58,420 nucleotides of DNA from Altibacter sp. GTDB lineage: Bacteria; Bacteroidota; Bacteroidia; Flavobacteriales; Flavobacteriaceae. The stretch covers positions 1 through 58,420 of the forward strand of contig NZTP01000053.1 in the NCBI GenBank assembly GCA_002696485.1. Direction: 5' to 3'. The first letter of the stretch is position 1. Each line of letters starts with the position of its first letter. A program made the translations under genes and the position numbers. This document shows positions 25,429 to 35,322 of the stretch, piece after piece. Under the pieces are notes generated by a model, which did not search any database, had not been told where the DNA came from, and saw only the letters and a list, made by a program, of their open reading frames with translations.

Positions 25429-26112
25429 ATGTCGCAACCTGTATTGTTCTTAAAGGACGCCTCGATCTTCCAAAGAGAGAATCTTATACTTTCTGATGTA
25501 AATGTAACCGTTGAAAAAGGAGAATTTGTATACCTTATTGGTAAAACAGGAACGGGAAAAAGTAGCTTTATGAAAACCCTCTATGGCGATCTTCCTTTAC
25601 AAAAAGGAGAAGGTGCCATTGTGGGATACGATTTACCCAGCTTAAAGGAAAAGGACATTCCTTTTTTAAGAAGAAAGTTGGGCGTTGTTTTTCAAGATTT
25701 CAAGCTCCTGAACGATCGCACTGTACGGGACAATCTATGGTTCGTACTAACGGCTACAGGTTGGAAGGACAAGGTAGCCATGGAGACTAGGATCAATGAC
25801 GTTTTGGACAAAGTAGGAATGAAAACAAAAGCGTTCAAATTTCCATATCAATTATCGGGCGGTGAACAACAAAGGGTGGCTATTGCAAGAGCCTTATTGA
25901 ACGACCCGGAGCTAATTTTGGCAGACGAACCTACCGGAAATTTAGACCCACAGACCAGTGTGGAGGTCATGGAAGTGTTACAGGAGATCAACAAGAACGG
26001 CAATACGATCTTAATGGCGACACACGACTACGCATTGCTATTAAAGTATCCCTCAAAAACCTTAAAATGCGACGAAAGTCAGATCTTCGAAGTGGTTCAA
26101 AAGACAGTATAG
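25429..26112 (+). CDS. ftsE: Cell division ATP-binding protein FtsE
   Basis: ABC ATPase that pairs with FtsX to drive peptidoglycan hydrolases at the septum. Walker A GKTGTGKSS, signature LSGGEQQRVAIARAL, Walker B LILADEPTGNLD and the switch His in MATHDYALL are all present. The 227-residue length fits FtsE. The start MSQPVLF is preferred over an upstream ATG at 25411 because a TATTTTTG promoter box occupies 25406-25413. FtsX is not adjacent, a common arrangement in this phylum. Confidence 0.9.
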   Translation: MSQPVLFLKDASIFQRENLILSDVNVTVEKGEFVYLIGKTGTGKSSFMKTLYGDLPLQKGEGAIVGYDLPSLKEKDIPFLRRKLGVVFQDFKLLNDRTVRDNLWFVLTATGWKDKVAMETRINDVLDKVGMKTKAFKFPYQLSGGEQQRVAIARALLNDPELILADEPTGNLDPQTSVEVMEVLQEINKNGNTILMATHDYALLLKYPSKTLKCDESQIFEVVQKTV

Positions 26113-26113
26113 C

Positions 26114-27742
26114 CTAGTCTTCCCGAAGCTCAAGATCGCATTCTTTTTCAAGTGAATGGTCGATCTTTAATTGGATATTCCCTTCCTTATTGGGTCGTAA
26201 GACTGTATTTGTTCCAACTACTATCCTATTCTTTGCTGTAAGTCTAAGCTGCGCACTTTCGGTGAAGGACTGTTTTTGGATGTGTACGGCTTCTGAGAAC
26301 GCCCTTACCTGAAATTTCCATCGTGAGAAATGCTGGTCGCTGATCACGGCAATAGCATCTTCAGTATAGAGATCGTACAGTAATTTTATCGCTTTACCCG
26401 TGTTAAGGATCCCGGCTCCATACAATCCCTTAAATCGCTTGTTGGCTTCAATATGATCAATATTGGTGGATGATAATTTCAAAATAGGTTCAATTTCTTC
26501 AACGGGCAAACAAGGATTTAAAGACAACATCAATCCAATAGTGCCCGAGACAAATGGCGTTGCTGTTGAAGTCGCTTCAGAACCAACGTATTCTATGACA
26601 CCTTCATAGGCATACTTTGGTAGTCGGAATACCCCCATGGTTGGTGCTAAGAGGTCTACTTCGGCATTTAAGGTTGCAACACCAAGATCATAAATAATTG
26701 GGTCTTCAAATTGCTGTTTATTTTTAAACCCTAAGGTGCGACCAAGGTACCCCCGAATATTCTCGGCATAAGGGTTGCCATTTTTTTCATACTTAATATT
26801 ATCTTTTGGAGTTGCATGTTTATACATAACGGAAGAAACCGATATTACATGCTCATACGAGGCAGGGTAATACAATTTCACACCTTTCGTCTTGGAAAAA
26901 TCCCTGTTACCTGCACCTGCAACGATAATTGTTCCATTTTCGAACATGCGCTTAATTGTTTGCTCTCCGTTTTCAGAATAATAAGAACCCGCCCAACTGC
27001 AATTAATGACACGTGCTCCTGCATTTGAAAGTTCTTCTAATTCTCCAAAATTTCTGAAGTCCCCATAATTGGTAGCGTAGATACTACAGTCGTAACAAAC
27101 CCCAGGGACACCATAGGCATTATCCCCTTGTCCTGCTGCTATGGAAGACACTCCGGTACCATGTCCGTTAACAGGCATGGAAGTCCGAAAGACTTTTACC
27201 TTCCCTTTGAATTCTGCGTTGGTCGTATCGACAGTAGCGTCTGAAATTCCAATGACTGTTTTTCGAGAGCCTGTTGTATAGTACCACGCTTGTGGCAGTC
27301 CCAAAAAATCTAAATAGTCCAAGAGCACCGGCAACCCCTTATTCTGGGCTATAGTGCTCGTAAGTCCGTAATCATTTGGCTCAAAGATCTTACGATCTTC
27401 AATTGGAATACTTTTACCATCCTCGAACAGGTGAGAAGCATGCAGCAGTAGACTATCTAACAATCCTTCCGGTTCAGCGATTACAAAGAATGTGCGATTT
27501 CTATTCAAAGAATTTGCGTTCCTGGCAGTTTTTTTAAAGGTTGAAATAGTGAATTCATTAAAGATTCCAGATAATTTAGCATCGTTACCCTTATATCGCA
27601 ATTCGTCCTTTTGCTTGACCATCTCCGGCGAAGTAAGTGAATCCTTGGCAACTATGTAAAACCATGAAGTTTCTTGTGCCTCCATTGTTTTCGCAGTACA
27701 GAACAGAATGCATACTATGAATAATAAGCGGTTACACGACAT
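26114..27742 (-). CDS. S8 family serine peptidase (subtilase)
   Basis: Secreted subtilisin-like protease. Catalytic Asp in IGISDATVDTT, His in GHGTGVSSIAAG, oxyanion Asn in IVAGAGNRD and Ser in TSTATPFVSG (the usual TSMATPHVSG with changes around the nucleophile). The ATG at 27742 gives a normal signal peptide (CNRLLFIVCILFCTAKTMEA); an in-frame ATG at 27772 would add ten polar residues. There is no sorting domain at the C-terminus. The gene converges with ftsE, 1 bp between the two stop codons. Confidence 0.9.
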   Translation of the reverse strand: MSCNRLLFIVCILFCTAKTMEAQETSWFYIVAKDSLTSPEMVKQKDELRYKGNDAKLSGIFNEFTISTFKKTARNANSLNRNRTFFVIAEPEGLLDSLLLHASHLFEDGKSIPIEDRKIFEPNDYGLTSTIAQNKGLPVLLDYLDFLGLPQAWYYTTGSRKTVIGISDATVDTTNAEFKGKVKVFRTSMPVNGHGTGVSSIAAGQGDNAYGVPGVCYDCSIYATNYGDFRNFGELEELSNAGARVINCSWAGSYYSENGEQTIKRMFENGTIIVAGAGNRDFSKTKGVKLYYPASYEHVISVSSVMYKHATPKDNIKYEKNGNPYAENIRGYLGRTLGFKNKQQFEDPIIYDLGVATLNAEVDLLAPTMGVFRLPKYAYEGVIEYVGSEATSTATPFVSGTIGLMLSLNPCLPVEEIEPILKLSSTNIDHIEANKRFKGLYGAGILNTGKAIKLLYDLYTEDAIAVISDQHFSRWKFQVRAFSEAVHIQKQSFTESAQLRLTAKNRIVVGTNTVLRPNKEGNIQLKIDHSLEKECDLELRED

Positions 27743-27835
27743 TTTTTTATCAAATAGATTATTAGAGTCCAAGGTACTTAATTTTCAAAAACTATATACT
27801 GTTAGTCTATAAATTGTAAATTAGCGCGATCGCAT

Positions 27836-28726
27836 ATGATTTCTATAGTAATCCCTACATATAATTACAATTGTTATCCTTTGGTGTCCATGCTGGGCTC
27901 ACAAGTGGCAGACACCGAGGTATCTTATGAGATACTCGTTATGGACGATGCTTCTCCCTTTCCTAGCATTCAAAATAAGGAAATCGCCTCGTTACCTTTC
28001 TCAAAATACATAGTACTTGAATCCAATCTTGGGCGTACAGCCGTACGCCAATTATTGGCAGAAAAAGCCAAGTATGATACGCTCCTATTCTTGGATGCCG
28101 ATGTGATGCCGCAACGACCTGATTTTATAAATACCTATCTTGAGCATACGCCTGCCCATGGGATAGTTTTTGGCGGAATTGCATATACCGAAGAAGCACC
28201 GGAACCCCAAAAAATGCTTCGCTGGAAATATGGACATGCACGCGAAAGCCTTTCGGTTAAGGCGCGTAAAGAAAACCCATACGAAACAGTAAATTCGGGG
28301 TGCTTTTTGGTTGCGAAAGATGTATTTATTTCAGTGAATAGACTACTGCAAGAGCAATCGTATGGTATGGATCTTCTTTTCAAACAATTGTTAAAAGAGC
28401 ATGATATCCCTGTAACTCATATTGACAATCCGGTATATCATCTTGGCTTGGAAGTGAATAGTGTCTTTTTAACAAAAGCGCTGCAAGCTTTAGAAACCAC
28501 TGTATCGTTGGAAGAAAAAGGATCATTAAAAAATAACAATCGAGCCCTTCAAAAAAGCTATCTTACCCTAAAGAGATGGGGGTTGGTGTCCGTATTTCAG
28601 AAGAGTATTTCTTTTTTTTCAGAAAAAATGGTTGCCAATTTCAATTCGGTCAACCCTAACCTGTTTTGGTTCGACCTTTATCGACTACACCATTATATTG
28701 ATCTAAAATCGAGATATCGTGCCTAA
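27836..28726 (+). CDS. Glycosyltransferase family 2
   Basis: GT-A fold sugar transferase. The N-terminus SIVIPTYNYN, the nucleotide-binding acid in ILVMDDASPF and the DXD-like LLFLDADVMP are visible. 296 residues, cytosolic, with no transmembrane helix. It is translationally coupled to the next glycosyltransferase (8-bp overlap) and opens the surface-polysaccharide locus. Donor and acceptor unknown. Confidence 0.88.
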   Translation: MISIVIPTYNYNCYPLVSMLGSQVADTEVSYEILVMDDASPFPSIQNKEIASLPFSKYIVLESNLGRTAVRQLLAEKAKYDTLLFLDADVMPQRPDFINTYLEHTPAHGIVFGGIAYTEEAPEPQKMLRWKYGHARESLSVKARKENPYETVNSGCFLVAKDVFISVNRLLQEQSYGMDLLFKQLLKEHDIPVTHIDNPVYHLGLEVNSVFLTKALQALETTVSLEEKGSLKNNNRALQKSYLTLKRWGLVSVFQKSISFFSEKMVANFNSVNPNLFWFDLYRLHHYIDLKSRYRA

Positions 28727-29666
28727 GTTCTCAGTCATCATACCATTATATAATAAAGAGCGTGATATAGAAAAAACGCTTCGGAGTGTTTTTTTACAAA
28801 GTGAACCAGATTTTGAACTGCTACTTGTAAACGACGGATCTACCGATGGCAGTGAGGCCATTGTTACCGGCTATAAAGATTCGCGGATTCGATATTTCAG
28901 TAAAGCCAACGAAGGAGTTGCACGCACCCGCAACTTTGGTGTTGAAAAAGCCAGCGCGGCACATATCGCTTTTCTGGATGCCGACGACTATTGGCATCCC
29001 AATCATCTCGAGAACTTAAACAGTTTGATAGAAGATTTTCCTCAGGCGCTTTGGTATGCCACCGCTTATGAGAAAAAACACAATCGCACTTTGATCACCC
29101 CTATGATCTCTCCTATCTTGGACCCTTCTCTAAAATGGCAAGGGCCTGTTGACAATTATTTCAAATACAGTTTAATAGACGCGTTGGCATGGACTTCTGC
29201 TGTTTGCTTCAAAAAAACCTTTTTTGAGGAACTGAATGGATTCGACCCAACAATCACACACGGTGCCGGCGAAGATACCGATTTATGGATACGGGCAGCT
29301 TTACGATCGCCTTTGGTCTTTTCAACAAAAATTACGGCGCGTCATAATTTGGACGGGAGCAACCGTATTTCGAATCTTCCCACACGCACTAGAAATTATA
29401 TGGATCCGGCTGTCTATGAAGATAAAGCAGCACAAGATCCCTATCTGAAAAGGTATCTCGACTTGAACAGATACAGTTTTGCCATCCAGCACAGATTGGC
29501 CGGTGACGAGTTGTCCTTTAAAAAATATGTTGAAGGATTAAACAGTAATAACCTTACGGCACGTCAGCGCTATTTACTGAAACAGCCTAAAACCATGTTG
29601 CGTTTGCTGATAAAGAGTAAAGCTTTTGCAGAAGGTCTAGGACTTCGATTGACTTCCTTTAAATAG
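28719..29666 (+). CDS. Glycosyltransferase family 2
   Basis: 315 residues starting with GTG (28719) inside the end of the preceding gene. Motifs: FSVIIPLYNKERDIEKTLRS, LLLVNDGSTDGSEAI, IAFLDADDYWHPNHL (DXD) and the acceptor-side GAGEDTDLWIRA (ED motif). Probably adds a sugar during repeat-unit assembly. The 3' end overlaps the convergent fdtA-like gene by 30 bp. Confidence 0.88.
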   Translation: MPKFSVIIPLYNKERDIEKTLRSVFLQSEPDFELLLVNDGSTDGSEAIVTGYKDSRIRYFSKANEGVARTRNFGVEKASAAHIAFLDADDYWHPNHLENLNSLIEDFPQALWYATAYEKKHNRTLITPMISPILDPSLKWQGPVDNYFKYSLIDALAWTSAVCFKKTFFEELNGFDPTITHGAGEDTDLWIRAALRSPLVFSTKITARHNLDGSNRISNLPTRTRNYMDPAVYEDKAAQDPYLKRYLDLNRYSFAIQHRLAGDELSFKKYVEGLNSNNLTARQRYLLKQPKTMLRLLIKSKAFAEGLGLRLTSFK

Positions 29667-30068
29667 CTGAAAAGAATCGTACGAACGAATATAGTCTGAT
29701 TCTAAAAATTCACCAGAAGAGATTACCAGGCAAATAGCTCCAGAGGAGAAGTTTTGTAATTCCCGCCATATACCTTTTGGAATAAGAAGCCCCTTATAAG
29801 GCTGGTTAAGCGTAAATGTTTTTTTATGGGACCCGTCATCCAAGATCACGTCAAAACTGCCACTAATAGGAATCAAAAACTCCAATTGCTCCTTGTGCGC
29901 ATGTCCGCCACGGGTCGAACCGCTGGGAACGTCGTACAGATAGTATACTCGTTTAATAGCATAGGGAAGCACGTCCTTTTCGATGACCGATAGATTTCCA
30001 CGGCCTTCCGGATCGATGATCTTGGGTATATTTAGTAAAGTGATGTCATGGACGCTTTTATAATTCAT
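29637..30068 (-). CDS. fdtA: FdtA/WxcM-like sugar 3,4-ketoisomerase
   Basis: Cupin enzyme that converts dTDP-4-keto-6-deoxyglucose to the 3-keto isomer before transamination. 143 residues with the family signature GRGNLSVIEKDVLPYAIKRV, the catalytic GGHAHKEQLEFLIPISG and a closing beta strand with LLIPKGIWRE. The frame is open to 30284, but the ATG at 30068 gives the family N-terminus (MNYKSVHDITLL). It overlaps the 3' end of the upstream glycosyltransferase gene by 11 bp. FdtA (galacto product) and QdtA (gluco product) cannot be told apart by eye. Confidence 0.85.
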   Translation of the reverse strand: MNYKSVHDITLLNIPKIIDPEGRGNLSVIEKDVLPYAIKRVYYLYDVPSGSTRGGHAHKEQLEFLIPISGSFDVILDDGSHKKTFTLNQPYKGLLIPKGIWRELQNFSSGAICLVISSGEFLESDYIRSYDSFQLFKGSQSKS

Positions 30069-31173
30069 CTTGTAATAGTTGGTCCCATTTAGCCGCAATT
30101 TGGTCTTTTGAAAAAGCTTGAACCGTTTCCTTTGCCCGGGATTTACAATGCAAATATAATGATTCATCGAAGCACATTCGAGAAATTGCCTGTGCAAATA
30201 AAGCCGTCTCTCTTTTTGGCACGAGCAAACCGTTTTCTTCATGGCGCACAATTTCTGAAGGGCCGGACATAATATCCAGAGCAATTACCGGAACACCAAC
30301 ACTAAGTGATTCTACCAAAACCATTGGAAAACCCTCAAATTTACTAGTAAGGGTAACCGCATGGGCATGCTTAATAAACGTAAAAGGAACTTTGGTAAAT
30401 GGTAAGAATACTATGTGTGAACCCCCCTTCATTTCCACTGCCTTTTGTTGTAGCATTTCTTTATCCCGACCATCACCCATAATCACTAAATACCAGTCCT
30501 TTTTGTATGCTTCAGAAAGGGAAAATGCCTCTATTAAAAGCGAGAAATCCTTCACCGAATCTTCAATACGTCCATAGCTAAGCAGGTATTTCTTGTCTTG
30601 AAGGATAGTCGGAAGTTTGTCAAGAGCAGCATTCCAATCGGGATCGAATGCATTGTGGATAACCTTACAATTTCGGATGTTATAAACTTTAGTAATATGT
30701 TTGCAAATGGTCGAAGAAACACCGACGGTCAACAAATTACGATTGTAAATCTCTGCCGCTTTTCCCGGGTATTCGGTAAGGTACAAATTGGGATTGGCAC
30801 TATGTACTACATAGCACAGTCTTTCACCTTTATACACATATTTAGTATAAAAGACCTCCCTACGGTAATCGTTCTTTCCCCTGTGATCTATAATTAGGTC
30901 GAAACGCTCTTTACGCAGGTAACGCCGTAATCTTCGTATACGTAAAAATCTTCTAAGCGTAGTCTCCTTCGTATTCTTAAAGAGGCCTAAATTGAAAAGC
31001 TTTCCGTTGTACGGATAGTCTATTGCATTGTTCAAGATCGCAATGTGAACGTCGTGTCCATATTCAGAAAGCATTTCAGAAAGCATGGCACAAGATCGTT
31101 CTGCACCCCCTCCCGCCAAGGATATGGAAACGAGACACACTTTAAATTTGCGTTGAGGGGGGTGCTGCGTCAT
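30058..31173 (-). CDS. Glycosyltransferase family 4
   Basis: GT-B enzyme, 371 residues. The N-terminal acceptor domain begins VCLVSISLAGGGAERSCAML; the C-terminal donor domain has LLSYGRIEDSVKDFSLLIEAF, GDGRDKEML and the retaining GT4 motif KFEGFPMVLVESLSVGVPVIA. Cytosolic or peripheral membrane. It is cotranscribed with fdtA and divergent from the GT at 31223. Confidence 0.9.
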   Translation of the reverse strand: MTQHPPQRKFKVCLVSISLAGGGAERSCAMLSEMLSEYGHDVHIAILNNAIDYPYNGKLFNLGLFKNTKETTLRRFLRIRRLRRYLRKERFDLIIDHRGKNDYRREVFYTKYVYKGERLCYVVHSANPNLYLTEYPGKAAEIYNRNLLTVGVSSTICKHITKVYNIRNCKVIHNAFDPDWNAALDKLPTILQDKKYLLSYGRIEDSVKDFSLLIEAFSLSEAYKKDWYLVIMGDGRDKEMLQQKAVEMKGGSHIVFLPFTKVPFTFIKHAHAVTLTSKFEGFPMVLVESLSVGVPVIALDIMSGPSEIVRHEENGLLVPKRETALFAQAISRMCFDESLYLHCKSRAKETVQAFSKDQIAAKWDQLLQDEL

Positions 31174-31222
31174 TAAGAAATGGTATTTTTGATGCGGTTA
31201 ATAAGATCAAATATACCTAAAA

Positions 31223-32377
31223 ATGAAGATACTCTTAGTAGGTGAATACAGTCGCCTTCATAATTCATTAAAGGAAGGTTTGCTTGCGTTAGGTCACGAG
31301 GTAACCCTTATTTCTACAGGAGATCATTTTAAGGGATACCCATCAGACATTCTATTAAAGCGCCCGTTCAACACCGGGTTACTGCGAAAGATGAAGATAG
31401 GAATCTACCGTATTTTCGGGACCGATATTACCTCGTTGAGTGTAAAATACCAGTTCTTCAAAAATAAAGAAAGACTAAAAGGTTTTGACGTTGTACAGCT
31501 TATCAATGAGAGTCCGTTCGATGCGATGCCACGCCACGAAATAGTGATGATTCGCTTCTTGAAAGCGCATAATAATTCACTTTTTTTACTCTCCTGCGGA
31601 AACGATTACCTTCAGGTACAGTATCTTTTGAAAAACACAAACAAGTATTCGATTCTAAAGGAGTATCTTTCAAACGAAGTTCCGGCGCAAGTATATGAAT
31701 ATGTCTTGAAATATGTGACACCATCCTTTCAACAGCTTCACGAATGTGTGTTTAAACATATAGAAGGCGTGATCGCTTCCGATCTGGATTACCACATCCC
31801 GCTGAAGGACCATCCCAATTATTTAGGGCTTATTCCCAACCCTATCAATACAGATACTATCACCCCGATTGAACCGGAAATCCATGAAAAAATCATTATC
31901 TTTTTAGGGATCAATCGAAAGAATTATCACACCAAAGGAATTAAATATTTCGAAGAAGCAATAGCAATTCTTGAACAGAACTATGGGGATGAGATTCAAA
32001 TTTCCATCGCCGAGAATTTACCTTACAATGTTTATATAAACACTTACAATAAAGCCCATATTGTCTTTGACCAAGTACTGAGTATGGATCAAGGATACAA
32101 TGCCCTGGAAGCCATGGCTAAGGGGAAAGTGGTGTTTACCGGGGCAGAAGATGAATTCTTAACCAAATATAATCTTCAGGAAGATGAGGTTTGCATCAAT
32201 GCGTTGCCTGATGCAGAAGCCATTGTAAGTAAAGTAATCTATTTATTAAATAACAAGAACAAGATCAAGGAAATTGGCAACAATGCTCGTTTGTTTATTG
32301 AGAGAGAACATGATTATAAAACTATTTCCAAAAGGTTTGTTGCCATTTGGAAAAATGAAGTCACACCTAAAGGATAG
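31223..32377 (+). CDS. Glycosyltransferase, GT4-like
   Basis: 384 residues. MKILLVGEYSRLHNSLKEGL and ALGHEVTLIS indicate the N-terminal Rossmann of a GT-B enzyme; the C-terminal half has IIFLGINRKNYHTKGIKYF and DQGYNALEAMAKGKVVFTG, a variant of the GT4 donor-site motif. It lacks the usual EFG(L)xxLE wording, so the family is less certain. It is followed by a 152-bp gap with a TAGATTTG promoter box (32456-32463) for the next gene. Confidence 0.75.
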   Translation: MKILLVGEYSRLHNSLKEGLLALGHEVTLISTGDHFKGYPSDILLKRPFNTGLLRKMKIGIYRIFGTDITSLSVKYQFFKNKERLKGFDVVQLINESPFDAMPRHEIVMIRFLKAHNNSLFLLSCGNDYLQVQYLLKNTNKYSILKEYLSNEVPAQVYEYVLKYVTPSFQQLHECVFKHIEGVIASDLDYHIPLKDHPNYLGLIPNPINTDTITPIEPEIHEKIIIFLGINRKNYHTKGIKYFEEAIAILEQNYGDEIQISIAENLPYNVYINTYNKAHIVFDQVLSMDQGYNALEAMAKGKVVFTGAEDEFLTKYNLQEDEVCINALPDAEAIVSKVIYLLNNKNKIKEIGNNARLFIEREHDYKTISKRFVAIWKNEVTPKG

Positions 32378-32529
32378 CGTACATTTCTCTTTTTAAAGAA
32401 CATCATATACTTTAAAAAAGACAAAAAATAAAATAACAAATCCTTTAACTCTATGTAGATTTGCTGAGGGTAAGAATTCCCAATTGGAGATCGAAAGAAG
32501 CCTGAGACTCTTTAAATTCGGATTTTAGT

Positions 32530-33066
32530 ATGAATACAAATATTATTTCATCAGATTTCAAAAATGGTGAAAATTTTAAGATAGGTCACTTTTGCGTCAT
32601 TGAAGAAGGCGTGGAAGTTGGAAATAATGTTTCGATCGCGAATTATACTATTTTGCACAAAGGTGTTAAGATTGGAGATAATACAGTTATTGGTAGTTAC
32701 TGCGAAATTGATGCCGGTTGTGACATACGAAGACATGTAACGGTACAAGGCAGGATACGCATGGGAAGCGGTTGTTTAGTAGAGGATAACGTTACCATTA
32801 AATACGGCACCATACTTACCTCCAATGTACTTTTAAAAGAAAATTGTTTTTTGGGTCCTAACGTGATTACATTGGGTTCTACACATAAACGTGTAACAGT
32901 GCACGGGACGATCATTGGCAATAACACATACATAGGTGCAGGCACCAAAATAGCGGGTGGTATTATCATTGGAAGTGATCTCACCGTTGGCGCCTTGAGT
33001 TTTGTAAATAAAAATGTTGACGAGAAAGGAGTCTATGCCGGTACTCCCATTAGAAAGCTTCGTTAG
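32530..33066 (+). CDS. Hexapeptide-repeat acyltransferase (FdtC/QdtC-like)
   Basis: 178 residues forming a left-handed beta-helix: repeats such as VEVGNNVSIANYTILHKGVKIGDNTVIGSY and IGNNTYIGAGTKIAGGIIIG, then the terminal VYAGTPIRKLR. It fits the N-acyltransferases that act on dTDP-3-amino-3,6-dideoxyhexoses (FdtC/QdtC). The presence of FdtA- and FdtB-like genes in the locus supports this, but a serine-acetyltransferase-type role on another sugar is possible. Confidence 0.8.
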   Translation: MNTNIISSDFKNGENFKIGHFCVIEEGVEVGNNVSIANYTILHKGVKIGDNTVIGSYCEIDAGCDIRRHVTVQGRIRMGSGCLVEDNVTIKYGTILTSNVLLKENCFLGPNVITLGSTHKRVTVHGTIIGNNTYIGAGTKIAGGIIIGSDLTVGALSFVNKNVDEKGVYAGTPIRKLR

Positions 33067-33841
33067 CGTGCTCGTTTGATCTGCTTTTTTTTCTCCAAAG
33101 CATCTTTATATCGAGCAGCGTTTCTTTTTCTCCCTCCCAATCACGCGCATAATTGGTTTTAATAAGTTTGGCCGGAATTCCCCCCAATAAAATATAGTTG
33201 CCCAATGATGTGTAATCTTTGTTGCACAAAGAGTTAGACGCGATGACACAGTGGTCCGGCGTTTTTGTATGAGGCATTATCGTGATCCTGTTAGAAAAGG
33301 AATTATAATTCCCAATCGTAATCGGGCCGCTCATGGGATAGTATTCACCCGTCTCGGTATTCATCATTGGATGTGCAGTAGTATCCATAATTTGAGATTC
33401 AAATCCAATTCCTGCCCAATCACCAAGAACGATTTTTTCTGTACACATCATTTTTACATTCGTCGCCAGACACCCCATATGACCAAATTCGCAATAGGCT
33501 CCTTCCCGTATCAATACCGTGCAATCCTTGCCAAAATGCGCATGCCCCTTGAACACCCACGTACCTTGTAAAGAAAGTTCTGCAGTGCCTTTGCGCGTTG
33601 TAGGAAATTCAAAGGATTGCCCGAATCCTATCATTCCTCTTTCAATAGGCGCATCAATTCTTACTACACCTTTTAGGTTGGTAAATTTTATGGGCCCGTA
33701 GAAGATAACCGGTAGCTTTTTTGCGGTTTTCCAAGGAAACATCTTCATATTGAAGTATAAGGTTTTATACCAGTTTATAGACCAATACAGGTGTAGCCTT
33801 TTTTTATACTTCTTATATATTTTCCTTATCGATCCTATCAT
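33050..33841 (-). CDS. Hexapeptide-type O-acyltransferase
   Basis: 263 residues with an N-terminal basic helical region and a short left-handed beta-helix. The catalytic-type His appears in MDTTAHPMMN, with GPITIGNYNSFSNRITIMP and LGGIPAKLI at the end, as in capsule and O-antigen O-acetyltransferases. It is last in the minus-strand operon; its start overlaps the flippase stop by 4 bp and its 3' end overlaps the convergent acyltransferase by 17 bp. Confidence 0.78.
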   Translation of the reverse strand: MIGSIRKIYKKYKKRLHLYWSINWYKTLYFNMKMFPWKTAKKLPVIFYGPIKFTNLKGVVRIDAPIERGMIGFGQSFEFPTTRKGTAELSLQGTWVFKGHAHFGKDCTVLIREGAYCEFGHMGCLATNVKMMCTEKIVLGDWAGIGFESQIMDTTAHPMMNTETGEYYPMSGPITIGNYNSFSNRITIMPHTKTPDHCVIASNSLCNKDYTSLGNYILLGGIPAKLIKTNYARDWEGEKETLLDIKMLWRKKSRSNEHANEAF

Positions 33842-35322
33842 TTTTTTCGTTTCAGAAATTTAGAAAACAGTTCTTTAATGTCCAGTTTTTTATCTAACTG
33901 AATATAAGAAAACACTGTTGCTAGTACAATGACTAACGACATTAGAGCATATTTTATTAAGGGATATTCTATAAATGTTAAAAAGAAAGCAGCTATACAT
34001 AACGCAATGCATACGATAAATATAGGGTAAAAGCTCCTATCAAAATAAAAATTGTATCTGTACTTTATAATGACTCTTACAAGTACAAAATGAAATATAT
34101 AGTAAATTAAAAAGCTTATACCCAAACCTTCCAATCCTCCGTAATAGTATCCCAGTATATTCCCCAAGAGTAAAAATGTATTAAAAGCTACGCTTGTCTT
34201 GATAAATAGTTTCGAGTCACCTTTGGCAATGATCACATAACCCATAGAAAACGATACTGCTTTAAAGATCATACCTAAAATTCCCCAACTCACAAAAGCC
34301 ACAATGGGGGTGAATGCCTTTGAGTATAACAACACTATTATGTAGGGTGCCAGTGTGAGAAAAACAACGATGATGGGGGTTATGATCAAAATCGCAATAA
34401 AGGCCTGTTCAAATACCGTCTTTTGTACCGCGTCAATTTTGTCGCTTATTGCAGCCAAACGCGGATAATAATCGGTTGCCATGGCTGTAAATATTAATCC
34501 TACATACGAATTAAGGATCACATAACCGGCATTATAAAGACCCACTTCATCAATACCTCCCTCGCTATTGATATAGACCTGTACAAGATACGCAACCCCA
34601 AGCGTGATCATATTGCTAAGGCTCAACATAACTCCTAAGCGTATCATCTCCTTACCTTCTAAAAAGGCTTCTTTAGAAGTGAGTTTTCCTTCTTTAACAC
34701 CTTCCTTTCGTGAAAAATAGACGGTAAACAATAAACTTATTAAAGCAGCTATGATGATCGCCGGTACAATGGCATCTAGTCTGAAATAGTAATAGAGCGG
34801 CAGCGTGATAACCAACCCCAAGAAATTACCGATGAGATTTGCTTTGGCCAAGCGTTGCAGTTTTCTCAGACCTTGTAATACTGCTAGTTCGGCGGTGGTA
34901 AGTTGATTAAACAAAAGAGCAAGAGACAACCACACAAAAGCATAGGTATATCCACTATTTCCAAAAGCAAACTCACTTAGGAATGGGGCTGTTATAATCA
35001 TAAGCAATGCGCCTATGACACCCGTAAACCAAACCAGTCTTCGCAGTATTCTAATGGTTCTAAATGTCTTCTGAAGGTCATTATCGCCGTCCACAAATGA
35101 AATATCCTTTACGGCGCTTTGCCCCAAACCGGCATTGGTGAGTCCGTTTACAAAGTGTAATGTAGAATTCAACAAACTGGCAATTCCCATCCCGGTAGGT
35201 CCAATAAGCAACGCGATAGCCTTAGAACGAATAACGGCGATCACGATGGAAAAGACCTGTACGCCTCCGAACAAGGAGGTGGCTTTTAACACTTGACGGT
35301 ATGATGTTTTAGGATCAAGCAT
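33838..35322 (-). CDS. Wzx-type polysaccharide flippase (second of pair)
   Basis: Polytopic inner-membrane protein of 494 residues with about 12-14 helices, starting SLFGGVQVFSIVIAVIRSKAIALLIG, typical of oligosaccharide flippases that move undecaprenyl-PP-linked units across the membrane (LLIGPTGMGIASLLNS is a common Wzx/MATE-type segment). It overlaps the first flippase gene by 8 bp. Confidence 0.85.
   Translation of the reverse strand: MLDPKTSYRQVLKATSLFGGVQVFSIVIAVIRSKAIALLIGPTGMGIASLLNSTLHFVNGLTNAGLGQSAVKDISFVDGDNDLQKTFRTIRILRRLVWFTGVIGALLMIITAPFLSEFAFGNSGYTYAFVWLSLALLFNQLTTAELAVLQGLRKLQRLAKANLIGNFLGLVITLPLYYYFRLDAIVPAIIIAALISLLFTVYFSRKEGVKEGKLTSKEAFLEGKEMIRLGVMLSLSNMITLGVAYLVQVYINSEGGIDEVGLYNAGYVILNSYVGLIFTAMATDYYPRLAAISDKIDAVQKTVFEQAFIAILIITPIIVVFLTLAPYIIVLLYSKAFTPIVAFVSWGILGMIFKAVSFSMGYVIIAKGDSKLFIKTSVAFNTFLLLGNILGYYYGGLEGLGISFLIYYIFHFVLVRVIIKYRYNFYFDRSFYPIFIVCIALCIAAFFLTFIEYPLIKYALMSLVIVLATVFSYIQLDKKLDIKELFSKFLKRKK

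Noticed and set aside
30069-30284. Longer FdtA-like protein with 72 extra residues
   Set aside because: The extension overlaps the upstream glycosyltransferase gene in another frame and has no similarity to the family.
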